A stretch of 26,432 bases of DNA from JBCDBL01 sp039183635 (GTDB taxonomy: Bacteria; Pseudomonadota; Alphaproteobacteria; Caulobacterales; Parvularculaceae). Below the pieces are notes generated by a model. That model ran no database searches and was not told the origin of the DNA. It saw nothing but the letters and a program-made list of their open reading frames with translations. Location of the stretch: assembly GCA_039183635.1 (NCBI GenBank), contig JBCDBL010000054.1:1-26432 (forward strand). Reading direction: 5' to 3'. The position numbers and the translations under genes were made by a program. This document shows, one piece after another, positions 7,448 through 16,800 of this stretch (position 1 is the first letter of the stretch; the number at the start of each line of letters is the position of its first letter).

Positions 7448-8644
7448 TTACTCCGCCGCAAGCAGACTTGCGCCCTGATCCATGAACTTGCGCACATTGC
7501 GCGCCGCCTGGCGGATGCGTTGTTCGTTTTCCACAAGGCCGATGCGCACATAGCCCTCGCCATGCTCGCCAAAGCCGACGCCCGGCGCGACGGCGACGTC
7601 GGCGTGCTCCATCAAAAGTTTTGCAAAGGCGATGGAGCCGGCCTCCCGGAACGGCTGGGGCACCGGCGCCCAGGCGAACATCGAGGCGTCCGGCGTTGGG
7701 ATCTCCCACCCGGCCTGACCCATGGCTTTGACCAGCACATCCCGGCGGCTGCGGTAAACGCCGCGGATCTCCTCGACGCAATCCTGGGGGCCGTTCAAAG
7801 CGGCCGACGCCGCAACCTGGATCGGCGTGAACGCGCCGTAGTCGAGGTAGGACTTCACCCGGGAGAGCGCCGCCACAATGCGCGCATTGCCGGCGAGAAA
7901 GCCGACGCGCCAGCCCGGCATCGCGTACGTCTTGCTGAGCGACTGCGTCTCAACGGCAATCTCCTTCGCACCCTCAACCTGGAACACAGAAGGCGGCGGA
8001 TCGCCGAAGTAAATGTCGGCGTACGCGAGATCCGACAGGATCAACATGTCATGCTTGCGGGCGAGCGCCACGGCGTCCTTGTAAAAATCGAGCCCGACCG
8101 TCTGGGCTGTCGGGTTCGAGGGATAATTCAGCACCATGGCGATCGGCGCCGGGACGGAGTGCCGTGCAGCGGACGAGATTTTAGATAAATACTGTTCCGG
8201 GCTCAGCGCCTCCACATGGCGCACGACGCCGCCGGCGATGATGAAGCCGTAGGCGTGAATGGGATACGCAGGATTCGGCGCAATGACGACGTCGCCGGGA
8301 GCGGTGATCGCCTGGGCGAGGTTGGCGAAGCCTTCCTTTGAGCCCAGGGTCGCGACAACCTCCGTCTCAGGATCGATGTTCACGCCAAAGCGCCGATCGT
8401 AATAGGCCGCCATCGCTCGCCTGAGACCCGGTATGCCGCGGGAGGCGGAATAGCGGTTGGTCTTCGGCTTTTGCGCCGTTTCAATGAGCTTATCGGTGAT
8501 GTGCTTGGGCGTCGGCATATCCGGATTGCCCATGCCGAAATCGATAATATCACGCCCAGCCGCACGCAGGCTCGCCTTGAACCGGTTCACCTCTTCAAAG
8601 ACGTAAGGCGGCAAGCGCTTAATGCGATGAAATTCAGGCGTCAT
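7448..8644 (-). CDS. alaC: Glutamate-pyruvate (alanine) aminotransferase, AlaC type
   Basis: This 398-residue fold type I PLP enzyme moves an amino group between glutamate and pyruvate, making alanine. It is close in pattern to E. coli AlaC along its length: RLPPYVF near residue 10, DFGMGNPD (35-42), GSKEGFA (101-107), NYPSNPTAQ (173-181) and SDLAYADI (204-211). The PLP lysine is in SLSKTYAMPGWRVGF (Lys238). The same family is sometimes annotated as LL-diaminopimelate aminotransferase in alphaproteobacteria, so the substrate is not settled. No strong ribosome site precedes the ATG. It is the first gene of a likely alaC-glpX unit. Confidence 0.92.
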   Translation of the reverse strand: MTPEFHRIKRLPPYVFEEVNRFKASLRAAGRDIIDFGMGNPDMPTPKHITDKLIETAQKPKTNRYSASRGIPGLRRAMAAYYDRRFGVNIDPETEVVATLGSKEGFANLAQAITAPGDVVIAPNPAYPIHAYGFIIAGGVVRHVEALSPEQYLSKISSAARHSVPAPIAMVLNYPSNPTAQTVGLDFYKDAVALARKHDMLILSDLAYADIYFGDPPPSVFQVEGAKEIAVETQSLSKTYAMPGWRVGFLAGNARIVAALSRVKSYLDYGAFTPIQVAASAALNGPQDCVEEIRGVYRSRRDVLVKAMGQAGWEIPTPDASMFAWAPVPQPFREAGSIAFAKLLMEHADVAVAPGVGFGEHGEGYVRIGLVENEQRIRQAARNVRKFMDQGASLLAAE

Positions 8645-8718
8645 AAAAATCGTTACGGTGCTTTAAGTAAATTCACCGTTCCCGCACTCACGAGAACGGA
8701 TGCGCATTTGATCGAGGT

Positions 8719-9183
8719 TTATTTTTCGTACGCGCCATCGTCAGGAACTTCAACAGCTTCACTCACCGCTGTCGTGACCGGGGGGCTCTTCGGCATATCC
8801 TCCGCCCGATCCGCCGCCGCACGGCGGGCGTCGTCTGCAGCGACGGCGTTCAGGAACGCGCCGGCCCCCGTCAGCGCCTCAGTCTGCGCCTGCCGCTCCG
8901 CAGGCGGAATCACCTCCGGCGCCTCTGACGGCATATCGGCGAGGGACGGAAACTGGAAAAATCTCCCCCCCCTTTCCTTGCGGGCGTTCTTCTCGAACTC
9001 TTCTATCCGCCGCGCCATATCCGGGTTTGTAGGCTCCGCCGGCACAGTCGACGGCCGAAACAGGCCGCCAGGGGCCAAATTCTGGGCTGTCTCGCACCCT
9101 GTAAGGGCGAACGCGCCAGCCATGAAAACCGCCAAGGCGTGTATGACACGGTGACGGCTTCGTATATGATGGATTGTGTTCAT
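8719..9183 (-). CDS. Small lipoprotein of unknown function
   Basis: The 154-residue product has an N-terminal hydrophobic segment ending in a lipobox (LTGC, Cys30), so it should be lipid-anchored in the envelope. The mature part is low in complexity: a basic helical stretch (MARRIEEFEKNARKERGG), then Pro- and Ala-rich sequence with no recognisable domain. AAGG lies seven bases before the start codon. It lies 74 bases upstream of alaC on the same strand; an inverted repeat (CCGTTC with GAACGG) lies in that gap without a T run. It diverges from phaC across 80 bases. I cannot assign a function. Confidence 0.75.
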   Translation of the reverse strand: MNTIHHIRSRHRVIHALAVFMAGAFALTGCETAQNLAPGGLFRPSTVPAEPTNPDMARRIEEFEKNARKERGGRFFQFPSLADMPSEAPEVIPPAERQAQTEALTGAGAFLNAVAADDARRAAADRAEDMPKSPPVTTAVSEAVEVPDDGAYEK

Positions 9184-9263
9184 AGTCTGCCTTCAGGCTT
9201 TGGACGCGCCCCTAGGGAGCGACCGTCGTCGCTTTCCGCATACTATACAGCGAACCGACGCCC

Positions 9264-11294
9264 ATGACGCAAGAGCGCCCCGCCCCTCCCGAAAACACTG
9301 ATTCGCATAGCTCTAAGGAGCCGAAATCCAAAGCGCCACGCAAAAAAGCCCCACAAAAAACAGCGCCGAAAAAGAAAACGGCGGCCAAGCAAAAGGCGGA
9401 GCGAACTGCGGACAAAGCCGCCGCCCCTAAACCAAAAGCGAAAATGGCGGCTGGCGGTTCTGAAAAACCGAAGGCCGCTTCTCAGAACGCTGCGCGCGAG
9501 GAGTTGACCCTGGCCGATTACGAAAAGCTCGCGGCATATTTGTCCGACGTATCGGAACGGGCGATCGCCATCGTTGACGATTATGTGCGCAACCATGAAA
9601 AACGCGGGCGCATGGAAGGCCATATCCCTGTCGATCCGCTCAACATCAGCGATGCGTTCATGGACGTGTTTGAGGCGCTCGCAGCCAATCCGGCGCAAAT
9701 GTTCAAAGCGCAGCTCACCTTGTGGAAGGATTATGCGGAACTTTGGCGTCATATGACCCAAAAGGCGATGGGCATTGAAAGCGACCCTGTCATCGAGCCG
9801 CCGCGAACGGACAAAAGGTTCCGCAATAAAGCCTGGAGTGAAACCCAAATCCTGGACTTTATGAAACAGTCCTATCTGATTACCGCGCGCTGGCTGCAGG
9901 ATACAGTCGCCGAAATCGACAGCCTTGACGATAAAGCGAAAAAGCGCGCTCAATTCTATACGAAGCAATTCGTAGACGCTCTATCCCCGACAAACTTCGC
10001 CCTCACCAATCCGGACGTTATGGAAGAAACGTTGCGCACGAAGGGCGAGAATTTGCTCATTGGGCTCAAAAACCTTCTGGAGGACCTTGACCGGGGCGAC
10101 GGCGTGCTCGCCATACGGCAAACGGATATGGAGTATTTCCATGTCGGGGAGAATGTCGCGACGGCGCCTGGCAAAGTTGTTTATCAAAACGACATCCTGC
10201 AGCTTATTCAGTATACGCCTTCAACAGAAAATGTTTGCAAACGTCCTCTTGTTATTTTCCCGCCCTGGATCAACAAATTCTACATTCTCGATTTACGGGA
10301 GGAGAATTCTTTCATCCGCTGGATGGTCGACCAGGGACGCACTGTTTTCCTTGTGTCCTGGGTGAACCCAGGACCGGAGCTTGCCGACAAAACCTTTGAA
10401 AACTACATGCGCGAAGGCGTGTTCGAAACACTTGACGCCGTTGAAAAGGCGACGGGGGAGCGCGAGGTTGACGCTATCGGCTATTGCATAGGCGGCACTT
10501 TATTGTCCACAGCCCTTGCCTATATGGGCGCCACCGGCGACGACCGGATTAAATCTGCAACCTATTTTGCAGCCCAAGCGGACTTTTCCGAAGCCGGAGA
10601 GCTGCTGGTCTTCATCGATGAGGAGCAGATCCGCGCGATCGAAAAACAAATGGACGCCGGCGGCGGCGTTCTTGAAGCCCAGGCGATGTCGGCGACCTTT
10701 AACATGCTGCGCTCCAACGACCTCGTATGGTCCTTCGTTATTAACAACTATCTGATGGGCAAAGACCCGAAACGTTTCGATCTTTTGTATTGGAACGCAG
10801 ATGCGACGCGCATGTCCAAGGCCTTGCACACCTTTTATCTACGTGAATTTTATCTGAAAAACGCATTGTCACAGGGCGACATGGAAATGGACGGCGTGCG
10901 CCTTAACCTGGGCGACATCAAAATCCCGGTCTACATGCAATCAAGTCACACGGATCATATCGCCCCCTACAGATCCGTGTACAACGGCGCGAAGAAATTC
11001 GGCGGTCTCGTTACGTTTATGTGCGCTGGCTCCGGCCATATCGCAGGCGTCATCAATCACCCTGACGCACGAAAGTATCAGTATTGGATCAACAACGCCT
11101 TGCCCGATAAGGTGGAGACATGGTGGGACGACGCTGAGGAATATCCCGGCTCCTGGTGGCCAAACTGGATCGAATGGTTAAATGGTTTGTGCAATGATGA
11201 AGTTCCGGCGCGCGACCCTGCCAAGGGCGGTTTGAAACCTATTGAGAATGCACCGGGAGCGTATGTCAAAGTGACGAGCTTGCAGATCGATTGA
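9264..11294 (+). CDS. phaC: Class I poly(3-hydroxyalkanoate) synthase with Lys-rich N-terminal tail
   Basis: PhaC joins hydroxyacyl-CoA units into polyhydroxyalkanoate storage granules. The 676-residue protein has the PhaC N-terminal domain (about 110-310) and an alpha/beta hydrolase domain with the lipase-like box GYCIGG (Cys408). The likely catalytic Asp564 is in SSHTDHIAP and His592 in GSGHIAGV. C-terminal landmarks WWPNWIEWL and the GAYVKV ending are typical. Class I enzymes are usually about 590-600 residues; the extra length is a tail (residues 1-75) rich in Lys, Ala and Pro, like histone H1 or PhaF tails, with 17 lysines between residues 18 and 70. No phaA, phaB, phasin or phaR gene is in the window. 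The start has only a weak ribosome site; a later ATG at codon 61 is possible. Confidence 0.96.
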   Translation: MTQERPAPPENTDSHSSKEPKSKAPRKKAPQKTAPKKKTAAKQKAERTADKAAAPKPKAKMAAGGSEKPKAASQNAAREELTLADYEKLAAYLSDVSERAIAIVDDYVRNHEKRGRMEGHIPVDPLNISDAFMDVFEALAANPAQMFKAQLTLWKDYAELWRHMTQKAMGIESDPVIEPPRTDKRFRNKAWSETQILDFMKQSYLITARWLQDTVAEIDSLDDKAKKRAQFYTKQFVDALSPTNFALTNPDVMEETLRTKGENLLIGLKNLLEDLDRGDGVLAIRQTDMEYFHVGENVATAPGKVVYQNDILQLIQYTPSTENVCKRPLVIFPPWINKFYILDLREENSFIRWMVDQGRTVFLVSWVNPGPELADKTFENYMREGVFETLDAVEKATGEREVDAIGYCIGGTLLSTALAYMGATGDDRIKSATYFAAQADFSEAGELLVFIDEEQIRAIEKQMDAGGGVLEAQAMSATFNMLRSNDLVWSFVINNYLMGKDPKRFDLLYWNADATRMSKALHTFYLREFYLKNALSQGDMEMDGVRLNLGDIKIPVYMQSSHTDHIAPYRSVYNGAKKFGGLVTFMCAGSGHIAGVINHPDARKYQYWINNALPDKVETWWDDAEEYPGSWWPNWIEWLNGLCNDEVPARDPAKGGLKPIENAPGAYVKVTSLQID

Positions 11295-11393
11295 CGCTCA
11301 TCGACGATTATTCTTACAGGTCATAAAATCTTTAGTGACAGGATTTATGTGATATGATTTGGACGATTCGAACAGTGAAGGCGCCTGCTCCCC

Positions 11394-12062
11394 ATGTCCG
11401 CACGCGATCAAGCCGCCCCTATCGGGCTCGATGATCTATTAAAGGCGTACATGATCGGCTATTTTCCTATGGCCGACGCCCGGGATGATCCTCGGCTATA
11501 TTGGGTTGCACCGGAAAAACGGGGCGTGCTGCCACTGGATGCATTTCACGTCTCTAAGTCCTTGCGTAAGACGGTGCGCCGCGATGTTTACAACGTGCGC
11601 GTTGATACCGCCTTTCAAGACGTAATTGAAGCCTGCGCACAGGCGCGACCTGAACGGCCTGAGACGTGGATTAACGCAGAAATTCTAAGACTGTACTGCG
11701 GACTGTTCGACCGGGGATTCGCCCATTCTGTAGAATGCTGGAAAGACGACAGGCTGGTGGGCGGGCTTTACGGGGTTTGCCTTGGGGGCGCATTTTTCGG
11801 GGAAAGCATGTTTTCCACAGCCACCGATGCAAGCAAAGTCGCCCTCGTCCACCTTGTCGGACGGTTGCGCGCCGGCGGTTACGACCTCCTCGACACGCAA
11901 TTTAAGACAGATCACCTGTCGCAGTTCGGCGTTATAGATATTTCGAAACAGGATTATCTAATACGCCTTGAAAAAGCGCTGCAGATGCGCGCTGATTTTT
12001 ATTCATTACCCTCGACAGTTTCAGGCGCCGACATAATGCAATCGATGACCCAGACGTCGTAA
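11394..12062 (+). CDS. aat: Leucyl/phenylalanyl-tRNA--protein transferase
   Basis: Aat adds Leu or Phe to proteins with N-terminal Lys or Arg, marking them for ClpS/ClpAP degradation (N-end rule), in the cytoplasm. The 222-residue length is normal. Hallmarks are GYFPM (residues 22-26), TWIN, and the long conserved block GGLYGVCLGGAFFGESMFS, followed by DASKVAL and the LLDTQF and DHLSQFG region. The last 21 codons overlap the end of the DUF2155 gene on the opposite strand by 64 bases. It lies 99 bases after phaC, probably with its own promoter, although I could not place one confidently. Confidence 0.97.
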   Translation: MSARDQAAPIGLDDLLKAYMIGYFPMADARDDPRLYWVAPEKRGVLPLDAFHVSKSLRKTVRRDVYNVRVDTAFQDVIEACAQARPERPETWINAEILRLYCGLFDRGFAHSVECWKDDRLVGGLYGVCLGGAFFGESMFSTATDASKVALVHLVGRLRAGGYDLLDTQFKTDHLSQFGVIDISKQDYLIRLEKALQMRADFYSLPSTVSGADIMQSMTQTS

Positions 12063-12526
12063 ACCGCATGCTCCAGAGGGTTAAGCGCCGGGCTCGAAGC
12101 GAACATCCACCCCATGAAAAGTTGTTTCTTTTCCGCATCGTCCGCAATCGTGTCATCGAAGCCCTTTAATCCATAATCATAGATCTCTAAAAACGCAGCC
12201 GTTTCCGGCGTTTCCTCCGGAGGGCGTTTGTTGCAGGTGCGCGGAAGAATTTCCAGGGAGCCGAATCTTATAGGCGCGCTCAGAGGCGCTTCGATGTCGG
12301 TAAACCGTGCGGTGATCTTGTCAAGCGCACGCAGCACGACTGTTTCAGGCACGCGGTCAGGCTCTTGCGCGCCCTCCGTAAGCCAGTCAATGCCTTCAAA
12401 GGATGGCGGCGCGGGCGTCACAGGTCCGGCGGGCTGTTCAGCCGGCGGGTCGGCAGCTTCCTGCGCGGCCAGACCGCTCCACGCGAATGCAGCGGCGGCG
12501 AAGACCATAAAAGCCGTACGCATCAT
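11999..12526 (-). CDS. DUF2155 family secreted protein
   Basis: The 175-residue product has a Sec signal peptide (to about residue 21), a Pro-rich linker, and a DUF2155 domain. Landmarks are VVLRALDKITARF, FGSLEILPRTCNKRPPEETPE, and the ending MFASSPALNPLEHAVYDVWVIDC. Two cysteines in these motifs could form a disulfide. The family is nearly confined to alphaproteobacteria and has no known function; it is normally found beside aat and the NDUFA12 gene, as here. Its ATG follows the mlaD-like stop codon with no gap, and its ribosome site (AGGGGC) lies inside that gene, so the two are coupled. The 3-prime end overlaps aat by 64 bases. Confidence 0.93.
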   Translation of the reverse strand: MMRTAFMVFAAAAFAWSGLAAQEAADPPAEQPAGPVTPAPPSFEGIDWLTEGAQEPDRVPETVVLRALDKITARFTDIEAPLSAPIRFGSLEILPRTCNKRPPEETPETAAFLEIYDYGLKGFDDTIADDAEKKQLFMGWMFASSPALNPLEHAVYDVWVIDCIMSAPETVEGNE

Positions 12527-13003
12527 CTAAAGCCCCTCGCCCGCCGGGGCCGCATCGTTATCGTCATTGTTCAAAAACGCCCGCGTGGCGAGCCCCAGAA
12601 TATCGACCGACCCCTGCGTGAACGCGATTTCATCGCCATCTTCAAGATACTCGAAGCTGCCGCCGGGCTCGATTGAGATGTGACTGCCGCCGAGCAAACC
12701 ATCGAGGGTGACCTTTGCAATCGAATCGTCCGGCACCCGCACCGATGGGTCGATGGCGAGCGCGACATTCGCTTCATAGGTGTCGCCGTTTAAGGATTGA
12801 CTTGAAACAACGCCGACTTTGAGCCCGGCAAGTCGCACATCGGAGCCTACAGATATGCCGTCGACCCGCCCGAACGTTGCATTCAACGTGTAGCCCGTGC
12901 GCCGTGTTTCAATATCCGTACGCGAATAAGCAAAGACGAGAAACCCCGCCGCGACAAAAAGAACGAGCGCGCCGACCCAGGTTTCCAAAGCGCTAGATTT
13001 CAT
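12527..13003 (-). CDS. mlaD: MlaD-like MCE-domain protein (outer membrane lipid asymmetry)
   Basis: MlaD proteins form a membrane-anchored ring in the inner membrane that passes phospholipids between the outer membrane and the MlaFEB transporter. The 158-residue product shows one N-terminal membrane segment (about 8-26) and one MCE domain. That domain includes YTLNATFGRVDGISVGSDVRLAGLKVG and the later VTLDGLLGGSHISIEPGG. The size matches E. coli MlaD (183 residues) minus its tail. No mlaE, mlaF or mlaC gene is visible here; in this clade the mlaD gene often sits alone with the NDUFA12 and DUF2155 genes. The GAGGGGAC ribosome site supports the start. Confidence 0.93.
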   Translation of the reverse strand: MKSSALETWVGALVLFVAAGFLVFAYSRTDIETRRTGYTLNATFGRVDGISVGSDVRLAGLKVGVVSSQSLNGDTYEANVALAIDPSVRVPDDSIAKVTLDGLLGGSHISIEPGGSFEYLEDGDEIAFTQGSVDILGLATRAFLNNDDNDAAPAGEGL

Positions 13004-13059
13004 GAAAGTCCCCTCTCAAGTCCCAATAAATTACAATCGCCTTTGGGCGATGCGTCTTC

Positions 13060-13458
13060 TTAACCATCCGGCGACCAGGCCTCGTAATCCCCGGTCGCTT
13101 TTACACGTTCTCCGCCCCGGGCAAGCGAGCCCTTCGGCCGCCAGGCCAGGGGCGTGCCCGTCATGTTCGGCATATGATCTTGCTCAAATTTTTGACGTTT
13201 TAATGGCGCCTCGGTTGGCGGCGCCTCGAATGTGTGGTGCAGCCACCCATGCCAATCCGGCGGCACGCGCGAGGCTTCTGCGACGCCGTGATATATGACC
13301 CACCGACGCTTGCGGCCGTCTGGAAAGCTCGGCTTTTGTTCTTCAAAATAACGGTTTCCCTGCTCGTCTTCGCCGACCTCCTTTGCACGCCGCGCCCACA
13401 GAGTGAGTTTGGCGCCATAGGTGTGGGAATCCCACCATGCGAACAGCTGTTTAATCAT
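13060..13458 (-). CDS. NADH:ubiquinone oxidoreductase accessory subunit, NDUFA12 family
   Basis: This 132-residue protein belongs to the NDUFA12 (B17.2) family, a peripheral subunit of respiratory complex I shared by mitochondria and alphaproteobacteria. Recognisable parts are the start MIKQLFAWWDSHTYGAKLTLW, NRYFEE, RRWVIYHG, the segment VPPDWHGWLHHTF and the final GDYEAWSPDG. I chose the ATG at 13458 because the family begins there; the 24 extra codons upstream show no conservation I recognise. It is the first gene of a unit with the MlaD-like and DUF2155 genes (56-base gap). It is a good marker that the organism is an alphaproteobacterium. Confidence 0.95.
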   Translation of the reverse strand: MIKQLFAWWDSHTYGAKLTLWARRAKEVGEDEQGNRYFEEQKPSFPDGRKRRWVIYHGVAEASRVPPDWHGWLHHTFEAPPTEAPLKRQKFEQDHMPNMTGTPLAWRPKGSLARGGERVKATGDYEAWSPDG

Positions 13459-13673
13459 GATCAAAAGCCACTTGAGGTTTGCTCTAAACTTGGCGTGCGC
13501 GGCACTGTACGACAAGAGGGTGAAGCGCATCTGAATCGCGCAAACTATGCCCCGCCCGCCAAAGGCCGTCCAGCCTTGGCCGCCTGCGAGAGACGTTTTG
13601 GTCAGCCTTGCCGTAAATGAAGTTCCAGCAACCCTTTGACGAAATTAACTTTTCGAAAAACGGGTTGCGAAAA

Positions 13674-13720
13674 TCGCAATATGTGGCGTGTTGAGGCGTT
13701 TGAAGGTCTAGATATATGGT
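13674..13720 (+). promoter_or_regulatory. Candidate tandem NrdR boxes upstream of nrdJ
   Basis: Two partial matches to the NrdR box (acaCwAtATaTwGtgt) lie at 13674-13689 (11 of 16) and 13705-13720 (10 of 16). Their starts are 31 bases apart, about three helical turns, which is a known spacing of paired NrdR boxes. The second overlaps a possible -10 box (TATATG) preceded by TTGAGG 16 bases upstream. The 13459-13801 gap between the NDUFA12 gene and nrdJ holds nothing else I can support. Confidence 0.4.
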
Positions 13721-13801
13721 TGTCGCGGGCGTATAGTGCTTCTTCTGATCGCGTTCGGCGCTGATCGGCGAACATTACTTTCACCCTCAAGGCAGGTTTT
13801 C

Positions 13802-16800
13802 ATGCGGATCCAACGTCGCTTCACCCAAGTCAATGCTTCTCCCTATGACGGCATAGAGTTCCGCTTGTCAGGCAGCGAATTGCGGACGCCCGATGGGGAA
13901 TCGGTTGCAGAGATTGAAAAAGTGGAGGCGCCGGCGGCGTGGAGCCAGACGGCGGCGGACATCCTCGCTCAAAAATATTTCCGCAAGGCCGGCGTGCCGG
14001 CGCGCCTGAAACCGGTTGTTGAGGACGGCGTGCCGGATTTTCTGTGGCGCCGCGTCGCCGATGATGCAGCCCTGGCCGAGTTGCCCGAAGACCAGCGCTT
14101 CGGCGCGGAGACGAGCGCCAAGCAGGTGTTCGACCGCATCGCCGGCGCCTGGACCTATTGGGGCTGGAAGGGCGGTTATTTCGCCGACGAAGCGTCCGCG
14201 CGCGCGTTTTTTGACGAAATCCGGGCGATGCTGGCGCAGCAGATGGCCGCGCCTAACAGCCCGCAATGGTTCAACACGGGCCTGCACTGGGCTTACGGCG
14301 TCGAAGGCGGCGCGCAGGGTCACTATTATGTCGACTTTGAAACGGGGGAAATGACGAAATCGGCGAACGCCTACGAGCATCCCCAGCCTCACGCCTGCTT
14401 CATTCAATCCGTAGACGATGATTTGGTCGCCGACGGCGGCGTTATGGACCTGTGGACGCGGGAAGCGCGGCTTTTCAAGTATGGCTCCGGGACAGGCACA
14501 AATTTCTCCACCATACGCGGTGAAGGCGAGTCTTTGTCCGGCGGCGGCCATTCGTCCGGCTTGATGAGCTTCCTGAAAGTCGGTGATCGGGCGGCGGGCG
14601 CGGTGAAGTCCGGCGGCACCACGCGCCGGGCGGCGAAGATGGTGATTGTCGATATCGACCATCCGGATGTCGAAGACTTCATTGAATGGAAAGTGATCGA
14701 AGAGCAGAAAGTCGCCGCCCTCGTCGTCGGTTCCAAGGCCTTGAAAAAACACATGGAAGCGGTGATGCGGGCCTGCGTCAACTGCCAGGGCGATGATGAC
14801 AAATGCTTTAGTCCAAAAGAAAACCCAGCCTTAAAGCGCGCCCTTGTCGAAGCAAAGAGCGCCGCCGTCCCTGAAAGTTATCTCCAGCGCGTTCTGCAAT
14901 GGGCCCGCCAGGGCTACAAGGATATCGATGTCAAAGTCTATGACACGGACTGGGATTCTGAAGCGTACAGATCCGTTTCGGGGCAAAACTCCAACAACTC
15001 CGTTCGGGTGACGAACGACTTTCTCCACGCCGTCGCCAATGACGCCCCCTGGGATTTGACGGCGCGCACAAACGGCGTCGTTGTCAAAACGGTTCCAGCC
15101 AAGGAACTTTGGGAAAAAATCACAGCCGCCGCCTGGGGCTGTGCAGACCCCGGACTGCAGTTCCATGACACGATCAACGACTGGCACACCTGTCCAACTG
15201 GCGGCGATATTCGAGGATCTAATCCGTGCTCAGAATATATGTTTCTCGACGATACGGCCTGCAACCTCGCCTCGGCCAATCTCATAAAGTTTAGAACCGA
15301 CAGCGGCTTCGATATCGACGGGTTTGAGCATGCTTGCCGCTTGCTGACCCTGGCGCTCGAAATCTCCGTGACAATGGCGCAGTTCCCGAGCAGGGAAATC
15401 GCGCAGAAATCCTACGACTACCGAACCCTCGGCCTGGGCTACGCCAATCTCGGCGGCTTGCTGATGTCCTCCGGCGTCGCCTACGACAGCGACGAAGGCC
15501 GCGCCATCGCCGGCGCAATCAGCGCAGCCATGACAGGCGCGGCCTATGCGGCCTCGGCGGAGATGGCTTCGGAAATCGGTCCCTTCGCCAAATACGACGA
15601 TAATGAGGGCCACATGCTGCGCGTCATCCGTAACCACCGCCGCGCAGCGAAGGGCGAGGACAAAAAAGCCGAGTATGAGGGCCTTAAAATGAAGCCCATG
15701 GCGCTCAAAGCCGGCGACTGCCCCTGGCCGGCGCTCGCCAAGCGCGCTGAAACGCTTTGGGATGCAGCCTTTGAAAAAGGGGCCAAGCATGGTTTCCGAA
15801 ATGCGCAAGTCTCTTGCATCGCACCGACGGGCACCATCGGCCTTTTGATGGATTGCGACACAACGGGGATCGAGCCGGACTTCGCGCTTGTAAAGTACAA
15901 AAAACTCGCCGGCGGCGGCTTTTTCAAAATCATCAACCGCTCTGTGCCCGCCGCGCTTGAAGCTCTCGGTTATTCCGAGGACGAAACATCGGACATTGTT
16001 AATTACGCCGTGGGGCGGGGCACGCTGCTGGACGCGCCGCATGTCAATCACTCGACCTTGAAACAAGAATGTTTCACCGACGAACAGATCGCCGCCGTGG
16101 AAGCGGCGCTGGAAGACGCGTTCCACATTTCCTACGCTTTTAACAAATGGACCCTCGGCGAAGAGTTCTGCCGGGAGACGCTGGGCGTGCCGGAAGGCGA
16201 TCTTGCAGATATCGGCCATGACATGCTGAAGGCTCTTGGCTTCACGCCGGAAGAGGTCGAGGCTGCAAACCTTTATTGCTGCGGGACGATGACGCTTGAA
16301 GGCGCGCCCCATTTGAAGGCGGAGCATCTGCCCGTGTTCGACTGCGCGACCCCGTGCGGGCGCATTGGCGAGCGGTTTTTGTCCGCGGACGCCCATATCC
16401 GCATGATGGCGTCGGCGCAACCCTTTATCTCCGGGGCGATTTCCAAAACCATCAATATGCCGAACGCGGCGAGCGTTGAGGACTGCTCGCGCGCCTACAT
16501 GCTATCCTGGAAACTGGGCTTGAAATCGAACGCGCTTTACCGCGACGGCTCGAAACTGTCCCAACCCCTCGCCTCTGCGCTTTTCGACGCCGACGATGAG
16601 AGCGCAACCGACAATGGCGCCGGCGTTGAAGACGTCGTCGATGCGCCCCAGGCGGAACGCGCCCGGGTGGTGGCCGAACGCGTTGTCGAAAAAATTATAG
16701 AACGGGCGCCCGGCCGTCGGCGCCTTCCCGATCGCCGCAAGGGATATATCCAGAAAGCCGTAGTGGGCGGACACAAAGTCTATCTGCACACTGGTGAATT

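Noticed and set aside
8650..8700. Inverted repeat CCGTTC with GAACGG as a terminator between the lipoprotein gene and alaC
   Set aside because: No T run follows on either strand, so it is noted only in the gene entry.
13868..14752. Long minus-strand open frame inside nrdJ; similar ones at 15230-16420, 16502-17302 and 23028-23783 (minus) and 6496-7485 (plus)
   Set aside because: All lie opposite strongly conserved genes in GC-rich DNA, where antisense frames stay open by codon bias. Their translations show no recognisable domain.
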